DNA of 64,000 bases from JAPPHA01 sp963662705 (lineage in GTDB: Bacteria > Pseudomonadota > Alphaproteobacteria > Rhodobacterales > Rhodobacteraceae), in NCBI GenBank assembly GCA_963662705.2, contig OY759767.1:2170001-2234000 (forward strand), in the 5' to 3' direction. A program made the translations under genes and the position numbers. Shown one piece after another: positions 1-8,813 of the stretch; position 1 is the stretch's first letter; every line of letters starts with the position of its first letter. The notes below the pieces were generated by a model. It did not search any database. It was not told where the DNA came from and saw only the letters and a list, made by a program, of their open reading frames with translations.

Positions 1-575
1 GTGAATGCCTCGGGCGGAATTTCGAACAGGATGCGTGTGTGACATCGCCACTGGGCGAGAATCGAAAGCCGGCCGAATTGCCGCCGGCCGGGTGAAGCCA
101 CGATTCGATGTGCGACCTCCTTTTGGAACATGAGTGTCATCGATTGCCAGTAGGGCGGCCAGGTTTTGGCCATGACCCAGTCAACCAGAAGCCGAGTCCC
201 GACGTTGTACGGCAGATTGGCGACGATCCGGGCCGGACGTTCAACTTCCATCGAAGGATCAACAATTCTTGCGTCGCCCGAGATGACCTTCAGGCGTTCC
301 GGAAACTTACGGGCGATGTCTTCGAGTGCAGGAAGGCATGTTACATCCGCCTCGATGGCCACGACACGCCGCGCGCCTTCGGCAAGCAGGGCCCTGGTCA
401 GCCCCCCTGGACCCGGCCCGACCTCAACCACATCGCATTTTGTCAGATCACCGGCATGTCGGGCAATTTTTCTTGTCAGGTTGAAATCGTTCAGGAAATT
501 CTGCCCCAGGGCTTTTTTGGCCCGAATCCCGTGCATGGAGATGACCTCCCGAATCGGTGGCAATCCGTCATGCAT
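1..575 (-). CDS. rsmA: 16S rRNA (adenine-N6,N6) dimethyltransferase RsmA/KsgA, 3' end outside the window
   Basis: This gene dimethylates two adjacent adenines near the 3' end of 16S rRNA during 30S maturation. Reading from 575 down to the window edge, the protein begins MHDGLPPIREV and continues with KKALGQNFLND, the conserved N-terminal RsmA motif. It then shows the SAM-binding loop VEVGPGPGGLTR and the catalytic-type motif IVANLPYNVGT. About 191 codons are visible and the C-terminal part is missing. The ATG at 575 overlaps the end of pdxA by 8 bp, so the two are probably co-translated. A second in-frame ATG lies at 536, but the upstream residues match the usual alphaproteobacterial N-terminus, so 575 is preferred. 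Confidence 0.93.
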   Translation of the reverse strand, partial: MHDGLPPIREVISMHGIRAKKALGQNFLNDFNLTRKIARHAGDLTKCDVVEVGPGPGGLTRALLAEGARRVVAIEADVTCLPALEDIARKFPERLKVISGDARIVDPSMEVERPARIVANLPYNVGTRLLVDWVMAKTWPPYWQSMTLMFQKEVAHRIVASPGRRQFGRLSILAQWRCHTRILFEIPPEAF

Positions 576-1575
576 CGCGTCGTTCGGAACATGCGCCCCG
601 GTTTGCAGCCAGTCGCCGAGCGAGTTTCAGGGCTTCGACCAGGCTGCGTTCGTCCGCGCGGTTTTGTCCGGCAATGTCGAAGGCGGTTCCATGACCGGGT
701 GATGTCCTGACGAACGGCAATCCAAGGGTCACATTGACCGTATGTGCCATTCCGACCGTCTTGACGGGTATCAGCGCCTGGTCGTGATACATGCATATCG
801 CGACGTCATATGATTCCCTGGCTTCCGCGTGAAACATCGAATCTGCCGGCAGCGGACCCCGAATCGCCATCCCTTCTGCCGCAAGTCTGGCGACGATCGG
901 CTGAATCAGGCGAAAGTCCTCCTGACCCATCATGCCGTTCTCACCAGCGTGAGGATTCAAGCCGGCGACAGCAATCCTTGGGGACGTGATTCTGAAATCC
1001 GACTTGAGCGCTTGTTCGGATACACGGATGGCGCGCTCGATCCTTTTGCCGGTCAGTCGTCCGGGGACGTCGCGGAGTGCGATATGGGTCGTGACCGGGA
1101 CAACCCGAAAGTCCCGGTTGCAAAGCATCATGATTCCCGAATCTGCACCGGAAAGTGCCGTGAGGAACTCGGTCTGTCCTGGATACTGAAACCTGGCACC
1201 CTCTTTGAGGATGCTCTTGCTGACAGGATTAGTGCAAACCGCGGTGACCTTTCCCGCCCGTCGGCAATCGACGGCAGTGCGAATCGTGTCGAGGACATTT
1301 CGGGCATTTCCTGCGTCGGGCGAGCCAGGGGTCGCCGGGTTGCGAAACGCGACAGGGAGCACAGGCACGCCCTCGCAGAAGACCTCTCCAGCTGCTTCCG
1401 GTGATCTGACCCGGACCATGGCCAGATTGAGCGACTGCCCCATTTCCGCGGCGTGATCCGGATCGCAAATCAGGACAAACGGATCTTGACGCGAGAAATG
1501 GGACCAGGCCTTGAACGCGGTTTCCAGGCCGATGCCGGCCGGGTCACCGGAAGTCAGGGCGACGACGAGCGTCAT
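568..1575 (-). CDS. pdxA: 4-hydroxythreonine-4-phosphate dehydrogenase PdxA
   Basis: PdxA oxidises 4-phosphohydroxy-L-threonine in the DXP-dependent pyridoxal phosphate pathway. The 335-residue protein starts MTLVVALTSGDPAGIG, the family's N-terminal signature. It carries the substrate/metal segments YPGQTEFLT and VAGLNPHAGENG and the C-terminal metal site MYHDQALIPVK. An upstream in-frame extension to 1707 lies inside surA and lacks family sequence. The ATG at 1575 overlaps the surA stop as ATGA, which fixes the start by translational coupling. Placement between surA and rsmA is the standard proteobacterial order. Confidence 0.96.
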   Translation of the reverse strand: MTLVVALTSGDPAGIGLETAFKAWSHFSRQDPFVLICDPDHAAEMGQSLNLAMVRVRSPEAAGEVFCEGVPVLPVAFRNPATPGSPDAGNARNVLDTIRTAVDCRRAGKVTAVCTNPVSKSILKEGARFQYPGQTEFLTALSGADSGIMMLCNRDFRVVPVTTHIALRDVPGRLTGKRIERAIRVSEQALKSDFRITSPRIAVAGLNPHAGENGMMGQEDFRLIQPIVARLAAEGMAIRGPLPADSMFHAEARESYDVAICMYHDQALIPVKTVGMAHTVNVTLGLPFVRTSPGHGTAFDIAGQNRADERSLVEALKLARRLAANRGACSERRDA

Positions 1576-2816
1576 TTGTACTCGATAAAGGCTTCGCTTC
1601 GAAGGCGGCTCAGATAGCTCTGGCCAAATCCCGAAAGTCGCTGGAGATAAAGTGCATTGCGAATCTGGTTCCGGGATTCGACCGAACCCTGTTCCGACCG
1701 GTTGCAAACCATGATGACAGATTGATCTTCGGAATCATCACCAAAAATCGTGGCCTCTCCGAGGTCGAGACGAGCAATGGCCTGCGCCAGGAGTTCCGGA
1801 GTATCGTCATCCGTCGTCTTCGGAGCGACATCTGTTTCGGGATCAAACTCCAGCACGGCAACCTGAAGGTCGGCACAGGTCTCTGACCCTTCAATCAATT
1901 CGCTGGCCGCATCAGCCGACCAGTTGGAAGGCACGGGAATTTGCAGAAAGGAGACAGTGGTCGGCTTTCGTTCGACAGGCTGCCCACCCCTTATGCCGCG
2001 AAGCAGAAACAGTCCAATCACGTTGTCATCAATTTGAATCGGACCCGAGACCTGCCCGTTTTTCATGGCAAGGACCCGCGTCAGGACCTGGGGCGGAATA
2101 TTCCGGACGCTCAGCCAGTCGAGGCGGCCGCCGTCCTGGCGCGACGGCGATTTCGAAAACTGAATTGCCGCCGCAGCGAATTCGTCCGCGTCGTCGATGA
2201 TCTCGAAAAGCTGCCAGGCGATCGACTCGGTTCGTTGCATGCCCTGTTCGTCGGCAACGAGGATGATTTCCGACAAAAGGACCATCTGTTCGCTTTCCTC
2301 GGAAGTCAGGGACAGCGCCGCGTCGACCTCATGTTCCGAGATCCTGGCCGTATCCCCGTACTTGGCGTGAACAACGCGTTCCCAACTCATCGCCGCGCGA
2401 ACGAAATCCCTGACGGTTTCAGGATCGACACCAAATCTGCGGACATAGGCATTGAGCTGTTCCGTGGTCAGGTCTTCCCGCGCCGCAAGATTGGACACGC
2501 CGGCGTCGACGGCTGCCTCATCGACGGGCAGTCCGACCCGTTCCGCGGCGGACAACCGGACCCGATCGTCGATCAGGTCCTTGAGCGCCCGTTTTTCGAC
2601 ATCTTCCTCGATCCCGAAAGCCTTCAGCAGCAAAGAGCGTTGGGAGATTTCGTACTGGGTAATTGCATGGTCATTGACGACGACGACAATCTCGAACGGA
2701 TTGCTTGCAGCATTCGCGGTCGGGGAAATTGGTGCAAAGGAGAAAATACCTGCTGGCCCGTTCAGGACCAATAACCCCAGTGCAACCACTACGATTCGTA
2801 GCGGGTTCGCAGTCAT
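1572..2816 (-). CDS. surA: Periplasmic peptidyl-prolyl isomerase/chaperone SurA
   Basis: SurA escorts outer-membrane proteins through the periplasm. The 414-residue protein opens with a hydrophobic signal segment (about residues 7-35, ending near PTANAAS). Next comes a SurA N-terminal domain with the typical VVVNDHAITQYEI start and a LKDLIDDRVRL helix. A parvulin-type PpiC domain occupies roughly residues 175-275, with FSKSPSRQDGGRLDW and IPPQV. Only one parvulin domain is evident, against two in E. coli SurA, which is common in alphaproteobacteria. It follows lptD, whose product is one of its known clients in E. coli. Confidence 0.93.
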   Translation of the reverse strand: MTANPLRIVVVALGLLVLNGPAGIFSFAPISPTANAASNPFEIVVVVNDHAITQYEISQRSLLLKAFGIEEDVEKRALKDLIDDRVRLSAAERVGLPVDEAAVDAGVSNLAAREDLTTEQLNAYVRRFGVDPETVRDFVRAAMSWERVVHAKYGDTARISEHEVDAALSLTSEESEQMVLLSEIILVADEQGMQRTESIAWQLFEIIDDADEFAAAAIQFSKSPSRQDGGRLDWLSVRNIPPQVLTRVLAMKNGQVSGPIQIDDNVIGLFLLRGIRGGQPVERKPTTVSFLQIPVPSNWSADAASELIEGSETCADLQVAVLEFDPETDVAPKTTDDDTPELLAQAIARLDLGEATIFGDDSEDQSVIMVCNRSEQGSVESRNQIRNALYLQRLSGFGQSYLSRLRSEAFIEYK

Positions 2817-2853
2817 GAATTCGCGCTCCGGTAAAGATCAACGTGCTTCGTCA

Positions 2854-5106
2854 TCAAGGCAGGGCCCGAACGCGGGCTCCGCAGCGATTTCGCGAGTATC
2901 CGGGATCGGAAATGGCTCCGCTCAATCCCAACAACTCGATAGTCAGGCCGATTTGACGGTCAGGCATGACAATACCAGTTCCGGCGGCGTCAAGCGAGAA
3001 GAAAAAGTCGATCACTGTACACTCGTTTCGAATACTGAAGCCGATTTCGGCCTCCGTCGTCTTGTGGCTCTCCAGGTTTCGGCGCAGGGACCCCCGCAGC
3101 TGGGCAACATCGGACACGTTGTACCGTGCGCTGAGAATGAGCTCCTGAGAAGGTTCGGTTCCTGCCAGGCTGACATAGCTCAAACCGGTTTCGAACCTTC
3201 CGTGCCGATAGCTCGCCTCCTGCTCGAATTTCGAGAACCTGAAGTCGCCGTCGAAGACTCCGAGTGTGGTCAGGTCAAGCTGGTCCCGTAGAGACATGTT
3301 GAGGGAAACCACATAGTCGGAACTTCGCCCCGAGAGGTCGGGTTCGTCGGAAAACTGCCCGAGATCGCGATAGCGTAGGACCTGCCCGATCATTGCATCG
3401 GTGCTGAAACCCGAGTCGGTCAAGATACTGTAGCTGGCACCGACATTCGCGGTGATTCCCCGTTCCATTTGATCGTATCCGGGAAACCTGTTGAACGAAA
3501 AGAGGTTGGCGGCTTCAAACTCGACCAGACGGCTGTCTTCGTCCGGAGTGTCATGGGTCCGGTTCGGTCGCCAGACGAGTTGAATGATCGGTTCGAGGCG
3601 GTGCCGGACCCCCGGGCGGGTTGTCTTGCCAAGTGGCCAGCGCAAATCGACGGCGACGACAGGGTCCACCGATCCGGTCGAACCGCTGCGGACTTCAGAA
3701 TCATCGGTGAATTTGTACTTGTTGAAATTGTATCCAAGACCGACAATTTCGCCGGAGACGCCAAGCTGGACGCCGTTCCAGGCCTGCCACCTGTTTTTCC
3801 AATCCACGTGAGCGCCGAATCTGAACAGGCGGTTCCCGTGTTTTCTCGAAAGATTGACCGCGTGAGCACGAAATCCGACGGTGCCAAGGTCCCGAGACGG
3901 TCTCGTGATCTGACGGTAGTGGAATTCAGGCAATACGAGCGGGACCTGCTGGTCGATTTCATTCGTTCGCAGGCTCTGGACCAATGACGCCCCGAATCCG
4001 AGATGGGAATCGGGGCGGGTCCGTTCGATATCGATTTCCGACACGAGGCGATCCCGCTTTTCATAACCGTAAAGCGCGGTGAAACTCTTGTTCGAGGCAA
4101 GCGATGCGTCGAATTCCAAATGGAAATCCCTGGGCAGCGCAAACTGCCCGCTTCCGGCAATGTAGCTGGCCAGGCGGTCGTCGCCGATTCCACCCGCGAG
4201 AAGAACCGCGCCGTCGATCTGGATCTGCCCGGATCTGAAATTCCTTCGGTACTCCGTCTCGAGAACCGCGCCGCCTTCGGTCGTGACGAATGGCGTAAGG
4301 GTCATGTCGTCATGATCCGACCTGGCGATGTAGTAGGGGAGCTTGAAGCCAGTCCCGAGGACAGTTGAGGTGATGATCGTCGGAACCAGGAATCCCGATG
4401 CACGATCGATTTCTGGTCCCGGGATGCTCAGGGACGGCACGTGCAGCACGGGGATCCCTGCAACTTCCAGAACCGCATTTTCAAAATAGATCCTTTGTTC
4501 CAGCTCGTCATAGAGAACTTCGTCTGCCCGGACCTGCCAGTCCGGTGTATCGCCCGTTCGGCAGATGCGGCAGGAGCTTGCGACCGCATTCGTCAGGATT
4601 CTGTACCGGCCCTGGCTCAGGTGCATGCTGTTCGCCGCCAGTTGCAATTGCCGCCTGGTGAGAATCTGGACGCTGCGAATGACTCCGTTTTCCAGGTCGT
4701 CCGAAAGCCTTGCAAGCTCGGCGATTGCAACACCGTCTTCCGTGACCAGGACCAGCGGTTGGTCGATCGACAGTCTTTTGGTGAGCTGGTTGTAGGTCAA
4801 TCTTTCCGTTCTGACGATCTGATCACGGTGATGAATTGTCACACCTCCCGATGCGATCAAGACCTGGGAGTCAGCGAGAACCTCGATCCTTCCCGCAACA
4901 ATGGAGACCGGAGGAGCTTCGGGGGGCTGCTGGGCAACGGTGGGCCGAACGTCGAGAAGAACGGTTCCAAGGACCAGCAGGGCCGTGATCGAAATCCTGA
5001 GCCAGGTAGCAAGGATTGATCGAGGACCGCACCGCGCCAGGGGATCCCGTGCCTCTTGCATCTCTTGCAGTCGGTGTTTCCTTGTCTGGAATTCCGGAAC
5101 CATCAT
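2854..5106 (-). CDS. lptD: LPS-assembly outer membrane protein LptD
   Basis: LptD forms the outer-membrane barrel that inserts lipopolysaccharide into the outer leaflet. The protein (about 750 residues) has a signal peptide near residues 30-58. An OstA-like jellyroll follows (SIVAGRIEVLADSQ, then GGVTIHHRD). The long C-terminal barrel is rich in alternating aromatic strands. A Cys pair in SSCRICRTGD and late cysteines (RNECTVI, RNRCGAR) could form the disulfides known for the family. The start is uncertain: ATGs at 5106 and 5103 lie just after the lptG stop, and another at 5139 would overlap lptG. I chose 5106 because it leaves lptG intact. Confidence 0.93.
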   Translation of the reverse strand: MMVPEFQTRKHRLQEMQEARDPLARCGPRSILATWLRISITALLVLGTVLLDVRPTVAQQPPEAPPVSIVAGRIEVLADSQVLIASGGVTIHHRDQIVRTERLTYNQLTKRLSIDQPLVLVTEDGVAIAELARLSDDLENGVIRSVQILTRRQLQLAANSMHLSQGRYRILTNAVASSCRICRTGDTPDWQVRADEVLYDELEQRIYFENAVLEVAGIPVLHVPSLSIPGPEIDRASGFLVPTIITSTVLGTGFKLPYYIARSDHDDMTLTPFVTTEGGAVLETEYRRNFRSGQIQIDGAVLLAGGIGDDRLASYIAGSGQFALPRDFHLEFDASLASNKSFTALYGYEKRDRLVSEIDIERTRPDSHLGFGASLVQSLRTNEIDQQVPLVLPEFHYRQITRPSRDLGTVGFRAHAVNLSRKHGNRLFRFGAHVDWKNRWQAWNGVQLGVSGEIVGLGYNFNKYKFTDDSEVRSGSTGSVDPVVAVDLRWPLGKTTRPGVRHRLEPIIQLVWRPNRTHDTPDEDSRLVEFEAANLFSFNRFPGYDQMERGITANVGASYSILTDSGFSTDAMIGQVLRYRDLGQFSDEPDLSGRSSDYVVSLNMSLRDQLDLTTLGVFDGDFRFSKFEQEASYRHGRFETGLSYVSLAGTEPSQELILSARYNVSDVAQLRGSLRRNLESHKTTEAEIGFSIRNECTVIDFFFSLDAAGTGIVMPDRQIGLTIELLGLSGAISDPGYSRNRCGARVRALP

Positions 5107-5113
5107 GCGGAGC

Positions 5114-6226
5114 CTAACCGTCTTCCAGGAAAAGAACAAAGGAGAGGCCGAGCATGGAGGCGGATAGCGGCAGGAACCAGGCAGCCACCGAAACCTGGAG
5201 TTCGCCAGCCATGCCGAGAAACCTGGTCAGTTCAAGAAAGAAACTCATGGCGACACCGGAAAGCAGGGCAAAAAACGCTCTTCTGCCAAAGTGCCGGCGA
5301 CGCACGACGCCGAGTACGAATGCGGAGCCGATGACGAAGGTCGCGGCAAGCAGCATCGGCCGGGCCAACTCGAGGTGAAAGTGAAGCCTGTACGCCAATG
5401 ACGAGAACCCCGCCCGGTCAACCGAACGGACCAATCGGGGGATGTTCCAGACCTGCATCACCTCGGGAACCGGGTTTCCGAACCGGACCCGATCACCGGT
5501 AATCGTTGTGGGGAATGTCAGCGACCGTGCCGTCTCGGCCGACAGTTCGGCATACGGAACTGTCGGATCGATGATCCACGATTTTGTTGCCGTCAGATTC
5601 ATTTGCCCGCCATCGTTCTGGTTCAGGCTGGCGGTTTCGGCATGCGTCGTCCGGATCGCCCGGCCTTCCGAATCAAATGAAAATATCATGACGTCGCCTA
5701 GTTCGGCACCTGTTTCGGAGGCTTCCCGAACGTTGACGACTTCGTGGCCGTCCATCCAGGGCTGCCTCAACCAGATGCCGGAAAGACTCTTCGATGGAAC
5801 GGCATCTCCGACGTCTTCAATGCTGTTTGTCCCCGACATTGTCTGTTTGCCGGATATCGATGCGATGACGGGGTTCAGGAACAATGTTCCCAAAAGGCCG
5901 ACAAGCACGACGCAAGCGATTGGCGCGGCGAGGCACCCGAGAGCGGACATCCCGGCCGCCCTGGACGCAACAAACTGATTGGAGTTCGTCATTCGTCCAC
6001 AGTACCAGATCGCGGAAACCGTGACGATGATGAGCATGGATTCCGAGACAAGGTCTGGTGTCTTTTGGGCCGCCGACTTCAGTGCAAACAGTATGATCGA
6101 GGATTCTGATCCAGATCTGCGCAGGCTCTCGAGCGCGACAAAGACGAACACGAGCGTTGCGGCAAACAACACAACGCGTAGCAGAACGGTCATGTATTGC
6201 CGCGCGAAGTATAGATGCAGGGTCAT
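5114..6226 (-). CDS. lptG: LPS export ABC transporter permease LptG
   Basis: LptG is one half of the inner-membrane LptB2FG pump that extracts LPS towards the periplasmic bridge. The 370-residue protein begins MTLHLYFARQYM and has a first membrane helix at about residues 13-35. A periplasmic beta-jellyroll fills the middle (about 130-270). Three further helices follow from about 275 onward, ending LSFVLFLEDG. The ATG at 6226 overlaps the lptF stop as ATGA, so the longer reading frame upstream is discarded. It is the downstream partner of lptF and upstream of lptD, a conserved export operon. Confidence 0.95.
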   Translation of the reverse strand: MTLHLYFARQYMTVLLRVVLFAATLVFVFVALESLRRSGSESSIILFALKSAAQKTPDLVSESMLIIVTVSAIWYCGRMTNSNQFVASRAAGMSALGCLAAPIACVVLVGLLGTLFLNPVIASISGKQTMSGTNSIEDVGDAVPSKSLSGIWLRQPWMDGHEVVNVREASETGAELGDVMIFSFDSEGRAIRTTHAETASLNQNDGGQMNLTATKSWIIDPTVPYAELSAETARSLTFPTTITGDRVRFGNPVPEVMQVWNIPRLVRSVDRAGFSSLAYRLHFHLELARPMLLAATFVIGSAFVLGVVRRRHFGRRAFFALLSGVAMSFFLELTRFLGMAGELQVSVAAWFLPLSASMLGLSFVLFLEDG

Positions 6227-7464
6227 CGGGCTCGACCGGTCGATAGCCGTTCCTCTAGTCGCCCCCAGTTGGTGTGCCAGCGGCTGGCCCCGACTGCACA
6301 CAGGGCGCAAACCGTCGCGGCGCCTGCCAGGACCGGAAGATAGAGGACCGGCCAAAACTCCGGACGCGCCTGCATATTCGATTCGATGACTCCGCGTAAC
6401 AGGTTGATCAGGACCATGAGTGCGATCGCGACGAGAATTCGAAAGAGGAACCCTGATCGACTGAAGCTGCTTACAAGCAGCGCGGATATACCGATCAATG
6501 GCGCCAGAAACGCGAGCAATGCCTTGACCAGGCGTTCATTGATTTCGACGACGGCATGTGCTGCCCAGTCCGGCTCGTTCGGGGCATAAAGCTTGCTGAT
6601 GATCTCCGGCGTCGGCATGTCCCGCAACAATCGGAAACGCTCGGCCTCTTCGTGGGCGTAACGCTGAAGATTGTAGTTCAACTGGTCGAAGTGGGCCGTT
6701 CCAAGTGTCCTGCCGTCTGCGTCGAATTTCTGGATGATACCGTTCTCCAGCAGAAGGCCGGGTTTGTCGCCTTCGGTAACGAACTGACCGTGCGGTGCCG
6801 TATGGATCAGGGTCCAACCGCTATCCAGGTATTCGCTGACCAGAATGTCGTCCAACCGACCGTCGGGACCAACGGTGCCGAAGAACAAAACGGAGTCGTT
6901 GTCAGGGAAGACGAACTCGCCTTCCTTGATGATCTGGACAAGATATTCACTCTGGATTCTGTCTTCGAGGCGTTCGAATTCTTCGTGCGCGACGGGATAG
7001 ATCTGGTGACCGATGAAACTGACCACCAGAAAGCACACCGCTCCGACCAGGAAAAACGGTCGCATGAGCGCAAGGCCACTGATTCCCGCGCCCATCATTG
7101 CCACTAGCTCCGAGTCACTGAACAAGCGATTGGTCAGTGCGACGGCGGCCGCGAAACCGGAAACCGGAATCCCGATTTCAAGGGTTTTCGGCAATTGGAG
7201 TATGGCCAGCCACAAAAAGTCGCGTCCGGCCTTGCTGTTTTCCAGGACGAACTCGAGATATTTGAAGATATTCACAAGCCAGATAATGCTGGTCAATACC
7301 GCGAGAAAAAAGAAAAAGTACCCGCCGACCTGGATAAGAAAATACTGGTCGGTCTGTCTCCAGGCGAAGTGACGGCTCAAGGCAACGGCGGCACGTGAGG
7401 GAGAGGTCCGGTATCGGCCCGACGAGCGAACACCCGGCTTTTCAGGGCGCGGAGTACTACCCAT
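6223..7464 (-). CDS. lptF: LPS export ABC transporter permease LptF
   Basis: LptF pairs with LptG in the LPS export pump. The family core starts around SRHFAWRQTDQYFLIQ, with the first membrane helix FFFFLAVLTSIIWLVNIF. This is followed by PKTLEIGIPVSGFAAAV, a periplasmic jellyroll, and three C-terminal helices. With the ATG at 7464 the product is 413 residues and has an unusually long basic N-terminal tail of about 35 residues, so an internal non-ATG start near the family core is possible. The 7464 start overlaps the galU stop by 8 bp, which suggests coupling and supports it moderately. Confidence 0.92.
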   Translation of the reverse strand: MGSTPRPEKPGVRSSGRYRTSPSRAAVALSRHFAWRQTDQYFLIQVGGYFFFFLAVLTSIIWLVNIFKYLEFVLENSKAGRDFLWLAILQLPKTLEIGIPVSGFAAAVALTNRLFSDSELVAMMGAGISGLALMRPFFLVGAVCFLVVSFIGHQIYPVAHEEFERLEDRIQSEYLVQIIKEGEFVFPDNDSVLFFGTVGPDGRLDDILVSEYLDSGWTLIHTAPHGQFVTEGDKPGLLLENGIIQKFDADGRTLGTAHFDQLNYNLQRYAHEEAERFRLLRDMPTPEIISKLYAPNEPDWAAHAVVEINERLVKALLAFLAPLIGISALLVSSFSRSGFLFRILVAIALMVLINLLRGVIESNMQARPEFWPVLYLPVLAGAATVCALCAVGASRWHTNWGRLEERLSTGRAR

Positions 7465-8458
7465 GTTGCGCCGAATTGACGCTTCCCCCGATCGGATCGG
7501 ACAAACGCGCGTTTCGCGGGTCTGTCCCTCCAGGCGATGCATTTGGAGTCCGCGTTGGCGGCCCGACGGAGCGGGCACGCCTTACAGTATCGGTCAGGGT
7601 CTCCAGGAACGCATCCCGCAGGTCGCTCCTGCCCAGAGCAATGGCGACCGTAGCGTTCAGGTATCCGGCCTTGGAACCGCAGTCATGTCGTTCGCCTTCG
7701 AAAAGATAACCGAACACGCCATTTTGGGTAGCGGTTTCGGCTGCAATCGCGTCGGTCAACTGGATTTCCGAATCCTGGTCGGAGTCCAGTTGCATACGGT
7801 CAAGATGGTCAAGAACCCGAGGCGTCAATATGTAGCGCCCGACCACGGCGAGATTGGAAGGCGCACTCCCGGGGTCGGGTTTTTCCACCATTCCGGCGAT
7901 CGTCACGAGGCGGCCGTCAATGGCAGCAGGATCCACGATTCCGTATGACGACACCGATTCGGGCGTGGTCTCCATCAACGCCACCACGTTGCCGCCGGTC
8001 GAGTCATGAACGTCCTTGAGGGCACCCAGGCAAGGACTTCTGCCGACGATGATATCGTCAGTGAGCATGACGGCAAATGGTTCGTTCGCAATCAGTTTGC
8101 GCGCGCACCAGACTGCGTGTCCCAGGCCGAGCTGTTCGTACTGTCTGACGTAGACGATTTCACCACTTTCCGAAGTTGCGACGCTCAGGTCGTCGAGCCG
8201 ATCCGTCTTGCCCTGTTCGAGAAGCGCGTTTTCCAGGTGCGGCGACCGGTCGAAATAGTCCTCAAGCGAGTTCTTTCCGCGCGATGTCACGAGAATGAAC
8301 TGCTCGATTCCGGCGGCGCGTCCTTCGTCAATCGCGTATTGAATCAACGGTCGGTCTACCAGGGTGACGATTTCTTTCGGGATGGATTTTGTCGCAGGCA
8401 ACAAACGGGTCCCAAGCCCGGCGACTGGCAGAATTGCCTTGACGACCCTATTTCCCAT
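7457..8458 (-). CDS. galU: UTP-glucose-1-phosphate uridylyltransferase GalU
   Basis: GalU makes UDP-glucose for envelope polysaccharides and osmoprotectant glucans. The 333-residue protein starts MGNRVVKAILPVAGLGTR, containing the nucleotidyltransferase loop. KEIVTLVDRPLIQYA and LMETTPESVSSYGIV come next, and GYLFEGERHDCGSKAGYL near the C-terminus. The ATG at 8458 directly precedes the family sequence, and the longer frame to 8644 has no homologous residues. It heads the minus-strand envelope operon and is divergent from pepA. A proline- and glycine-rich C-terminal tail of about 30 residues is unremarkable. Confidence 0.95.
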   Translation of the reverse strand: MGNRVVKAILPVAGLGTRLLPATKSIPKEIVTLVDRPLIQYAIDEGRAAGIEQFILVTSRGKNSLEDYFDRSPHLENALLEQGKTDRLDDLSVATSESGEIVYVRQYEQLGLGHAVWCARKLIANEPFAVMLTDDIIVGRSPCLGALKDVHDSTGGNVVALMETTPESVSSYGIVDPAAIDGRLVTIAGMVEKPDPGSAPSNLAVVGRYILTPRVLDHLDRMQLDSDQDSEIQLTDAIAAETATQNGVFGYLFEGERHDCGSKAGYLNATVAIALGRSDLRDAFLETLTDTVRRARSVGPPTRTPNASPGGTDPRNARLSDPIGGSVNSAQHG

Positions 8459-8813
8459 TCTGACACTCCGGATCCAGTTCGGGCAAGCGAACATGTACTG
8501 AAGGACTCGAACTTGTGGCCTGATCGCATTTCGTACACGATGCGGACGCCAGTCGACAGGGAAAATCGTGTCGCGCGGTTTCGGGCGGTGTCGGTCGGAT
8601 TTGACCGTTGCCGAGTCTGTTCCCGGACCACCACTGACGCGCAAAAAATATGGCGCAGCCGTTGACAGAACCCGTTAAACCGGGTTTCGCCAAAAAACAG
8701 TCTCGTGTGACCCGACCATGGGCCCTCGCACGGGACTGAATTGAACCCGTGTTGAATTGGCCGCCGAATGATGTACCGGTAGCCGGATGAGTACAAGTGG
8801 ATGCGAGGAGACC

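Noticed and set aside
1941..2774. Long plus-strand frames opposite surA, lptD and the other minus-strand genes
   Set aside because: They are shadows of coding sequence on the other strand with no family sequence or ribosome site.
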